Of a stretch of 64,000 nucleotides of DNA, positions 28,216-35,026 are shown piece by piece. This DNA comes from Metapseudomonas sp043392685. Its GTDB lineage: Bacteria > Pseudomonadota > Gammaproteobacteria > Pseudomonadales > Pseudomonadaceae. The stretch lies in assembly GCA_043392685.1 (NCBI GenBank), contig JBHZGM010000030.1; one strand, 5' to 3'. The notes beneath the pieces are model-generated. The model was not told the origin of the DNA. It saw nothing but the letters and a program-made list of their open reading frames with translations, and searched no databases. The translations under genes were made by a program, and so were the position numbers. Position 1 is the stretch's first letter. Each line of letters starts with the position of its first letter.

Positions 28216-29379
28216 ATGAACATCTTCAGCTTCGCCAAACGCCTACTACTGCCCGCAGCCCTGCTCATCATCGCGCCGGTTTCCATGGCGGCCCAGCAGA
28301 TCATCCCGTCGCCGCCGCAACTGGCAGCCAAGTCCTATGTGCTGATGGATGCCCAGAGCGGCCAGGTGCTGGTGGAAAACAACGGTGACCAGCGCCTGCC
28401 TCCGGCGAGCCTGACCAAGCTGATGACCGCCTACATCGCCACCCTGGAAATCCGCAAGGGCCAGATCGGCGAGACCGATCCGGTGACCATCAGCGAGAAC
28501 GCCTGGCGTACCGGCGGTTCGCGCATGTTCGTCCAGGTCAACACCCAGGTGTCCATGAGCGACCTGCTGCACGGCATCATCATCCAGTCAGGCAACGACG
28601 CCAGCGTGGCCGTGGCCGAGCACATCGCCGGCAGCGAAGACGCCTTCGCCGACATGATGAACGCCACTGCCGAGAAGCTCGGCATGACCGGCAGCCACTT
28701 CATGAACGCCACCGGCCTGCCCAATCCGGAGCACTACTCCACCGCCCATGACATGGCGACCCTAGCCCGCGCGATCATCTACGAAGACCCGGCCCACTAC
28801 GCCATCTACTCCCAGAAGGAATTCTTCTGGAACAACATCAAGCAGCCCAACCGCAACCTGCTGCTGTGGCGCGACAAGACCGTCGACGGCCTGAAGACCG
28901 GTCACACCGAGGAGGCCGGCTATTGCCTGGTGGCCTCCGCCATGCGTGACAACATGCGCCTGATCGCCGTGGTGTTCGGCACCAACAGCGAGCAGGCCCG
29001 CGCCGCCGAAACCCAGAAGCTGCTGACCTACGGCTTCCGCTTCTTCGAAACCCAGACCTTCTACCAGAAGGGCGCCGAGCTGGCCAAAGCCCAGGTGTGG
29101 AAGGGCGCGGCCCGTGAGATCAAGGCCGGCCTCGCCCAGGACCTGACCATGACCCTGCCGAAAGGCCAGCTCAAGAAGCTGCAGGCCAACATGACCTTGA
29201 ATCCGCAGCTGATCGCCCCCATCAAGCAAGGCGATGTGATCGGCAAGGTGGAAGTCAAGCTGGAAGACCAGGTAGTCCACAGCGCCGACCTGATCGCCCT
29301 GGAGACCGTCGAGGAAGGTGGCATCTTCCGCCGCCTGTGGGATAGCATCCGACTGTTCTTCTACGGCCTGTTCAACTGA
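28216..29379 (+). CDS. dacC: D-alanyl-D-alanine carboxypeptidase (PBP5/6 type)
   Basis: A 387-residue low-molecular-weight PBP that trims the terminal D-Ala of stem peptides in the periplasm. The signal peptide ends at VSMAA. Active-site motifs are SLTK (Ser65), SGN (IQSGNDASVA) and KTG (GLKTGHTEEAGY). A PBP5-type C-terminal domain and an amphipathic anchor (RRLWDSIRLFFYGLFN) follow. The ATG at 28216 is chosen over an in-frame start at 28198. The symbol follows P. aeruginosa usage; dacA would be the enterobacterial equivalent. Confidence 0.95.
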   Translation: MNIFSFAKRLLLPAALLIIAPVSMAAQQIIPSPPQLAAKSYVLMDAQSGQVLVENNGDQRLPPASLTKLMTAYIATLEIRKGQIGETDPVTISENAWRTGGSRMFVQVNTQVSMSDLLHGIIIQSGNDASVAVAEHIAGSEDAFADMMNATAEKLGMTGSHFMNATGLPNPEHYSTAHDMATLARAIIYEDPAHYAIYSQKEFFWNNIKQPNRNLLLWRDKTVDGLKTGHTEEAGYCLVASAMRDNMRLIAVVFGTNSEQARAAETQKLLTYGFRFFETQTFYQKGAELAKAQVWKGAAREIKAGLAQDLTMTLPKGQLKKLQANMTLNPQLIAPIKQGDVIGKVEVKLEDQVVHSADLIALETVEEGGIFRRLWDSIRLFFYGLFN

Positions 29380-29453
29380 CCTTCTGAGCCGCCGCCTCGT
29401 GCCTTGCCTGGGCACGGGGCGTCCGCCTCGCGGACTACGAGTCCGCCGCTGCC

Positions 29454-29735
29454 ATGACCGATACTCCTGACGTACAAGCCCCGAAAATCGAATTCCCCTG
29501 CGAGCGCTACCCGATCAAGGTGATCGGTGATTCCTTCGATGGTTTCTCCGACCTGGTGATCGAAATCATCCAGCGCCATGCTCCCGATCTCGACGCCACC
29601 ACCCTGGTGGTGCGCGACAGCCGCAACGGCCGCTTCCTGTCGGTGCAGGTGCTGATTACCGCTACCGGCGTCGAGCAATTGCAGGCCATCCATGTGGACC
29701 TGCGCGCCACCGGCCGCGTGCACATGGTGCTCTAG
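29454..29735 (+). CDS. YbeD-family (DUF493) protein
   Basis: A 93-residue conserved protein with an ACT-like fold. EFPCERYPIKVIGDSFDGFSDLV and the C-terminal RATGRVHMVL are family-typical. It almost always precedes lipB, as here (one-base overlap), and a role linked to lipoylation has been proposed but is not proven. Confidence 0.92.
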   Translation: MTDTPDVQAPKIEFPCERYPIKVIGDSFDGFSDLVIEIIQRHAPDLDATTLVVRDSRNGRFLSVQVLITATGVEQLQAIHVDLRATGRVHMVL

Positions 29736-30361
29736 TGGCATCTGCCGAACTCATCGTGCGCAATCTGGGTCTGGTGGACTATCTGCCGACCCTGGAAGCG
29801 ATGCGCCGCCTGACTGTCGAGCGCGACGAACGGACGCCCGACGAAATCTGGTTGCTGCAGCATCCCCGGGTGTTCACCCAGGGACAGGCCGGCAAGGCCG
29901 AGCATCTGCTGGCACCGGGGGACATCCCGGTGATCCAGGTAGAGCGCGGCGGCCAGGTCACCTACCACGGCCCCGGCCAGCTGGTGGCCTATCTCATGCT
30001 GGATCTGCGTCGCCTCGGACTGGGCGTGCGCGAGCTGGTCACGGCCATGGAGCAAAGCCTGGTCGATGTGCTGGCCAGCTATGGCGTCGAAGCCGCGCCC
30101 AAGGCGGATGCGCCCGGCGTCTATGTCAAAGGTGACAAGATCGCCTCGCTGGGGCTGCGGGTTAGCCGGGGCTGCTCCTTCCACGGCCTGGCGTTCAATG
30201 TGGACATGGACATGTCGCCCTTCATGCGGATCAACCCCTGCGGCTATGCCGGGCTGAAGATGGTGCAGCTCAAGGACCTGATCGAGACGCCACCGCACCT
30301 TGATGAGGTGGCCCGGCGCCTGGAGCAGGCCCTGCGCCGGCGGCTGGGCTACACGCAGTAA
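29735..30361 (+). CDS. lipB: Octanoyltransferase LipB, GTG start
   Basis: A 208-residue enzyme that transfers octanoyl groups from acyl carrier protein to lipoyl domains. The substrate loop ERGGQVTYHGPGQLVAYLM, the Lys in GDKIASLGLRV and the catalytic Cys in RINPCGYAGLKM are visible. The GTG at 29735 overlaps the stop of the upstream ybeD-type gene by one base (TAGTG); no ATG is suitable. A strong terminator follows. Confidence 0.95.
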   Translation: MASAELIVRNLGLVDYLPTLEAMRRLTVERDERTPDEIWLLQHPRVFTQGQAGKAEHLLAPGDIPVIQVERGGQVTYHGPGQLVAYLMLDLRRLGLGVRELVTAMEQSLVDVLASYGVEAAPKADAPGVYVKGDKIASLGLRVSRGCSFHGLAFNVDMDMSPFMRINPCGYAGLKMVQLKDLIETPPHLDEVARRLEQALRRRLGYTQ

Positions 30362-30379
30362 GGGCATTCCCGAAAAGGC

Positions 30380-30414
30380 AACGGCCCCCTCTTCCATCGG
30401 GAGAGGGGGCCGTT
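30380..30414. terminator. Intrinsic terminator between lipB and lipA
   Basis: AACGGCCCCCTCT and AGAGGGGGCCGTT form a perfect 13-bp stem with a 9-base loop, followed by TTTCGTTT on the plus strand. It ends the long rightward cell-wall/lipoate run and separates it from convergent lipA. Confidence 0.9.
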
Positions 30415-30485
30415 TCGTTTGAGCGCGTCCTGTTGCCCGCAGCAATCACCTCAGCCCTCTCCATCCGGAGCGGGCTGGGCCGTAC

Positions 30486-31538
30486 TCAACCCAGGTTGAG
30501 TGTCGGGATGATGCTCGAATCGACGCTCTGGCCCGGTACCGGAGCCGGTGCCGCCAGGCCCAGGTTGTTCTTCTCGAACACCCGGTCGGCCCTGTAGCTG
30601 GAGCGCACCAGCGGGCCGGCGGCGACTTCCATGAAGCCCTTCTCGAGGCCGATATCGCGGAAGCGGTTGAACTCCTCCGGGCTGACCCAGCGCTTCACCG
30701 GCAGGTGGTTGCGGGTGGGTTGCAGGTACTGGCCGAGGGTGAGGATGTCGACGCCAATGGCGCGCAGGTCGTCCATGGTCTCGATGATTTCTTCGTCGGT
30801 CTCGCCCAGGCCCAGCATCAGGCTGGTCTTGGTCAGCACGTCCGGGCGGTGGCGCTTGGCGTGCTCCAGCACGCGCAAGGTCTTCTCGTAGCCGGCGCGC
30901 GGGTCGCGCACGACATGGGTCAGGCGCTTGACCGTCTCGACGTTCTGCGCGAATACCTCGAGGCCGGAGTCCACGACTCGCTCGATGGCTGCGTGGTCGC
31001 CGTTGAAGTCCGGAGTCAGGGCTTCGACGACCACCTGCGGAGTGCGCTCCTTGATGGCGCGTACGCACGCGGCGTAGTGGCTGGCGCCGCCATCGTCCAG
31101 GTCGTCGCGGTCGACCGAGGTCAGCACGATATAACGCAGGGCCATGAGCTCGACCGACTTGGCGGTGTTCTGCGGCTCTTCCAGATCCAGCCAGCCATTG
31201 GGGTTGCCGGTGTCCACGGCGCAGAAGCGGCAGGCGCGGGTGCACACCGAGCCCATCAGCATGATGGTGGCGGTGCCGTTGGACCAGCACTCACCCATGT
31301 TCGGGCAGTGGGATTCCTGGCACACGGTGCTCAGGCGATGCTCGCCGACGTTACGCTTGACCGCGTCGAAGCGGCTGCCGCCCGGCGCCTTTACCCGCAG
31401 CCACTTGGGCTTGGGCTCGAACACCTGGGGTTCGGCGGAATTGCGGCGCTTCTGGCCATCCTTGATCGCGGTGATGCCCTGGGCAGTACGAAACTTTTCG
31501 CCGCTGGCGACGGGTTTGGACGAGGCTGTATCGGACAT
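30486..31538 (-). CDS. lipA: Lipoyl synthase
   Basis: A 350-residue radical-SAM enzyme that inserts two sulfurs into protein-bound octanoyl groups. The auxiliary cluster motif CQESHCPNMGEC and the radical-SAM motif CTRACRFC are intact, and the conserved RSSYRAD serine is near the C-terminus. It converges with lipB rather than following it. Confidence 0.97.
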   Translation of the reverse strand: MSDTASSKPVASGEKFRTAQGITAIKDGQKRRNSAEPQVFEPKPKWLRVKAPGGSRFDAVKRNVGEHRLSTVCQESHCPNMGECWSNGTATIMLMGSVCTRACRFCAVDTGNPNGWLDLEEPQNTAKSVELMALRYIVLTSVDRDDLDDGGASHYAACVRAIKERTPQVVVEALTPDFNGDHAAIERVVDSGLEVFAQNVETVKRLTHVVRDPRAGYEKTLRVLEHAKRHRPDVLTKTSLMLGLGETDEEIIETMDDLRAIGVDILTLGQYLQPTRNHLPVKRWVSPEEFNRFRDIGLEKGFMEVAAGPLVRSSYRADRVFEKNNLGLAAPAPVPGQSVDSSIIPTLNLG

Positions 31539-31677
31539 CGGAAATCAGGCTCCGCTAGAGGCTCCGTGGGCTGCCGCAGGGGCAAAAGGGGGTGGCGCAG
31601 TGTATCACAAAGGTGCCTGTGCAGGCGGGCGGCCGTCCGGCGGCGGGAGCCGGGATGGCCGCCATGCTGACGGGGGT

Positions 31678-32994
31678 TCAGCGCCCCTCGCGCAACTGCC
31701 TGAGCAGCTCCAGGTTGGGGTAGCCGTCTGCGGGCCAGCCCAGGCGCTGCTGATAACTCCGGATCGCCTTGCGGGTATTGGCACCGATGATGCCGTCGGC
31801 CGCCCCCGGGTTGTAGCCGGCCGCAGCCAGCGACTCCTGCAGTTCGACCCGCTCGGTACGGCTCAGCGGGCGCTCGTCGCGGGGCCAGCTGCCGGTGAGC
31901 TGGCCGCCACCGTTGAAACGCTCGCCCAGCAGGCTGACCGCCAAGGCGTAGGACGAGGAGTTGTTGTACTTGAGGATGGCGCGGAAATTATTCAGCACCA
32001 GGAACGCCGGGCCGCGATGGCCGGCGGGCAGCAGCAGGGACGCGGATTCGCTGGCCAGGTCCGCGGCCCGGGGACCGGCTTGCACGCCCATCGCCTGCCA
32101 CTGGGCCACGGAATTGCGGATGTCCCCGTCGGCATGGGCATAGTCGAAGCCATCGGGCAACTGGACCTGGATCGCCGCAGGTTGGCCCTTGCGCCAGCCG
32201 GAGGCCTGCAGGTAGTGGGCGGCCGAAGCCAGCGCGTCGGCCTGGGAGTTCCAGATGTCGCGGCGGCCATCGCCATCGAAGTCCACGGCGTAGCTGTTGT
32301 AGGTGGTGGGGATGAACTGGGTCTGGCCCATGGCGCCGGCCCAGGAACCGAGCATGCTGCCCGGCTGGATGTCGCCATGCTGGAGGATCTGCAGGGCGGC
32401 CAGCAGTTGTGCGTGGGCGAATTCGGGGCGGCGGCCTTCGTAGGCAAGGGTGGCCAGGGAGCGGATCACCGACTTGTCGCCCATGAACTGGCCGAAGCTG
32501 CTCTCCATGCCCCAGATGGCCACCAGGGGCTCACGGTCCACACCGAAGCGTTGCTCGATGGCGTCCAGGGTCGTCGCGTTTTCCGCCATCAGGGCCTGGC
32601 CCTTGCGTACCCGGTAGGGCGAGATGGCGCCTTCCAGGTATTCCCACACCGGCCGGGTGAATTCGGGCTGGCTGCGATCGGCGCGGATCACGCTGGCGTC
32701 GGGGGTTACGCCGGCGAAGGCGCGATCGAAGGTGGCGGCATCGATACCCCTGGACAGGGCTTGGCGGCGGAAACCGTCACGCCAGGCGCTGAAACTGATG
32801 GCCGGCATCACCACCGGGGCCGGACTGTCCTGTGCGGGCGCCGGGGCGGGTGTGGTCGCCGGTTGGCTGGCCTGGGGCTGGGGGGCGGTAGCGGGTTTGC
32901 GGGGCGGAGCCTCGGCGCAGGAGCTGAGCAGGGTAAGGGCGGAGACCACGGCCAGGCAGCGGAACATCGGGCCGGGGGCGGGGGCATCGAACAT
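31678..32994 (-). CDS. MltB-type lytic transglycosylase lipoprotein with a peptidoglycan-binding domain
   Basis: A 438-residue predicted outer-membrane lipoprotein (lipobox LLSSC) with a Pro/Ala-rich linker at about residues 28-62. The transglycosylase domain has catalytic Glu in IWGMESSFGQFMG and the GAMGQTQFIPTTYNSYAVDFDGDG stretch. The C-terminus (about 375-438) is a PG_binding_1 domain (LAAAGYNPGAADGIIGANTRKAI). This matches the SltB3-type architecture of Pseudomonas. An internal ATG at 32967 is an alternative start that keeps the lipobox. Confidence 0.9.
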   Translation of the reverse strand: MFDAPAPGPMFRCLAVVSALTLLSSCAEAPPRKPATAPQPQASQPATTPAPAPAQDSPAPVVMPAISFSAWRDGFRRQALSRGIDAATFDRAFAGVTPDASVIRADRSQPEFTRPVWEYLEGAISPYRVRKGQALMAENATTLDAIEQRFGVDREPLVAIWGMESSFGQFMGDKSVIRSLATLAYEGRRPEFAHAQLLAALQILQHGDIQPGSMLGSWAGAMGQTQFIPTTYNSYAVDFDGDGRRDIWNSQADALASAAHYLQASGWRKGQPAAIQVQLPDGFDYAHADGDIRNSVAQWQAMGVQAGPRAADLASESASLLLPAGHRGPAFLVLNNFRAILKYNNSSSYALAVSLLGERFNGGGQLTGSWPRDERPLSRTERVELQESLAAAGYNPGAADGIIGANTRKAIRSYQQRLGWPADGYPNLELLRQLREGR

Positions 32995-33049
32995 ACGCGA
33001 GTCTCGAAGCAGACGAATCGAGCCGCGACCTTAACACGTTCCAGTCTTT

Positions 33050-33208
33050 TCAGGCCGCCATAAACGACGAAGCCTCCCAATCGTGGGAGGCTTCGCGGCG
33101 GTAACTTCCTTTGCCTTTCCGGGGCTTTTCCTGGCGGCAGCGGAAGAGTGGCTGGGCTACCAGGGATTTGGCGCGGTCGGGCGCGCCCTGCTTGCGTTTC
33201 TTGGCCAT
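33050..33208 (-). CDS. arfA: Alternative ribosome-rescue factor A, gene with an internal hairpin
   Basis: A 52-codon gene. ArfA rescues ribosomes stalled on non-stop mRNAs by recruiting release factor 2 when trans-translation fails. The translated protein starts MAKKRKQGAPDRAKS, has the family core PLFR...KGKGSY and then a DWEAS segment, as in E. coli ArfA. GAGGATC is upstream of the ATG. A 12-bp perfect hairpin (33068-33095) lies inside the frame, spanning codons 38-47. In E. coli an internal hairpin makes the arfA mRNA non-stop by RNase III cleavage or termination, so tmRNA suppresses ArfA; the same control is likely here. It lies 72 bases downstream of holA. Confidence 0.88.
   Translation of the reverse strand: MAKKRKQGAPDRAKSLVAQPLFRCRQEKPRKGKGSYRREASHDWEASSFMAA
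33068..33095 (-). terminator. Hairpin within arfA (regulatory truncation/terminator element)
   Basis: CGAAGCCTCCCA pairs with TGGGAGGCTTCG around a 4-base loop. It is inside the arfA reading frame, upstream of the stop codon at 33050. On the minus strand it is followed by TCGTTTATGG, a poor U-tract, so RNase III cleavage may matter as much as termination. Confidence 0.75.
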
Positions 33209-33280
33209 GGCCGATCCTCGATTGGCGCCCGCACCAGCGCGGGCGGACGCATCATCGGCTTCTGCTCAGAAATTGTCCAG

Positions 33281-34318
33281 TCATTCGGCGGGCAATGGCA
33301 GGCGCTGGCCGGCCAGCAGCAGGGCGAGGCGTGCAAGGCCATTCCAGGGATCGCCCGGCGCCTGGCCCTTGATCTGCGCGTCGATGCGCTGGGCATCCTG
33401 CAGCAACTGGTTCCAGCGCGACGCCGGGTGGCGTTGCAGGGCGCGGCTGACCAGCGGACGGCGCTTGTCCCAGACCGGCGGGCGGGCGGCGGCAAAGGCT
33501 TTCTCCAGGGGCATGCCCTGGCTGTATTGCTGGGCCAGGCCGGCCAGCAGGCGCAGTTCCCGTGCCAGCGCCCAGAGGATCACCGGCGGTTCCACCCCTT
33601 CGCCGCGTAGGCCTTCCAGGGTACGCAGGGTGTGGGCGGGTTCACCGTTGAGGGCCGCGTCGATCAGGCCGAAGACGTCGAAGCGCGCGCTGTCGGCCAC
33701 CGCGGCCTGTACTGTCGCGGCATCCACCTGGCCACCTTCGGCCAGCAGCTTGAGTTTTTCGATCTCCTGCGCGGCGGCCAGCAGGTTGCCTTCGACCCGT
33801 GCGGCAATCAGGTCCACCGCTTCCTGGTTGGCGGCCAGGCCAGCCTGGGACAGGCGCTGGCGGATCCACTGCGGCAGGTTGTGCGGCTCGATGGGCCAGA
33901 TCTGGATGAACTGGGCATCCGCCCCATCGATCAGCGCCTTGGCCCACTTGGTTTTCTGGGTGCTGCCGTCGAGCTTGGGCAGGCTCATCAGCAGCACGGT
34001 GTCTTCCGGCGGCCGGGACAGGTATTCCAGCAGTGCGGCGGCACCCTTGTCCCCCGGCTTGCCCGAAGGCAGGCGCACTTCCAGCAGACGCTTCTCGGCG
34101 AACAGCGACAGGCTGGCACCGGCTTCCAGCAGCAGGCCCCAGTCGAAGTTGGATTCGGCGTTGAACACCTGGCGCTCGCTGAAGTCCCGCGCGCGGGCGC
34201 TGGCACGGATGGCGTCGCAGGCTTCCTGGCAGAGCAGGGGCTCGTCGCCACTGACGACGTAGACCGGTGCCAGGGGGCCCTGCAGGTGTTTACCCAGTTG
34301 TGCGGGGTTGAGTTTCAT
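33281..34318 (-). CDS. holA: DNA polymerase III delta subunit
   Basis: A 345-residue clamp-loader subunit. MKLNPAQLGKHLQGPLAPVYVVSGDEPLL is the characteristic start, with the clamp-opening and AAA-like folds following and a helical C-terminal domain. It opens the beta clamp during clamp loading. It is downstream of lptE on the same strand (39 bases), the conserved leuS-lptE-holA order. Confidence 0.95.
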   Translation of the reverse strand: MKLNPAQLGKHLQGPLAPVYVVSGDEPLLCQEACDAIRASARARDFSERQVFNAESNFDWGLLLEAGASLSLFAEKRLLEVRLPSGKPGDKGAAALLEYLSRPPEDTVLLMSLPKLDGSTQKTKWAKALIDGADAQFIQIWPIEPHNLPQWIRQRLSQAGLAANQEAVDLIAARVEGNLLAAAQEIEKLKLLAEGGQVDAATVQAAVADSARFDVFGLIDAALNGEPAHTLRTLEGLRGEGVEPPVILWALARELRLLAGLAQQYSQGMPLEKAFAAARPPVWDKRRPLVSRALQRHPASRWNQLLQDAQRIDAQIKGQAPGDPWNGLARLALLLAGQRLPLPAE

Positions 34319-34357
34319 AGGCGCAAATGACTGGGGCCGCTGTGCGGCCCCGAGTGC

Positions 34358-34966
34358 TTACTGGATGGGCAGTTGCAGCGGCGATTGCTGCGGTTGCTGG
34401 GCCTTCTCGGCCTGGCGCGCAGCTTCCAGCGCTTCGGCTTCGGCCTTGGCCTTGGCTTCGGCGGTCTGTTGCAGCTGGTCGAGCTCGGCCGGGCTGATCA
34501 GCTGCAGGCGCATGAGCATCTGCTGGACCATTTCCTGGCGCATTTCCTGGCGCAGCTGGGCCGCTTCCTGGTCAGAGCCGATCAGGTTGTTGCCGTCAAA
34601 CGTGTAGTACTTCTGCACGGTCAGCTTGTCGTCCATCAGCAACAGGTTGTTGTTGCCGCGGATTTCGTACTGCAGGGTCTGGGTCAGTTCGTACTCGGCG
34701 CTGCGCGCGCCAGTGGTGTAGCTGGCCGTACGCTGGGATTCGTCCTCGCGGGCCAGCACCAGGGTGTAGGGCGCGCCGGCATGGACGTTCACACCGCTGT
34801 CCACCAGGGCCTCGCGCACGGACTTGACGGTCTGGCCGTACAGGTTGCGGCCCGTCACATCCATTTCGGTCAGGGCGAACTTGGCTTCGCCAGTGCCGCG
34901 CAGGTGAAAGCCGCACGCGCTCAGCAGCACGGTGAGGCCCAGGACCAGCAGATTCCGTTTCATCAT
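34358..34966 (-). CDS. lptE: LPS-assembly lipoprotein
   Basis: A 202-residue outer-membrane lipoprotein (lipobox LLSAC) that plugs the LptD barrel. GFHLRGTGEAKFALTEMDV is the conserved mature start. The C-terminal 60 residues are a Glu/Ala/Gln-rich helix (EAKAKAEAEALEAARQAEKA), longer than in E. coli LptE and common in pseudomonads. Two adjacent ATG codons (34966 and 34963) are possible starts. It lies 60 bases after leuS. Confidence 0.93.
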   Translation of the reverse strand: MMKRNLLVLGLTVLLSACGFHLRGTGEAKFALTEMDVTGRNLYGQTVKSVREALVDSGVNVHAGAPYTLVLAREDESQRTASYTTGARSAEYELTQTLQYEIRGNNNLLLMDDKLTVQKYYTFDGNNLIGSDQEAAQLRQEMRQEMVQQMLMRLQLISPAELDQLQQTAEAKAKAEAEALEAARQAEKAQQPQQSPLQLPIQ

Positions 34967-35026
34967 TTCTTGCTTTCCCCTTGCGAACAGTCCGGCGCCG
35001 CTCCCGGAGGAGGGCGCCGGATTCGA

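Noticed and set aside
31144..33063. A 639-codon plus-strand frame opposite lipA and the transglycosylase
   Set aside because: Antisense to two well-supported genes and without motifs.
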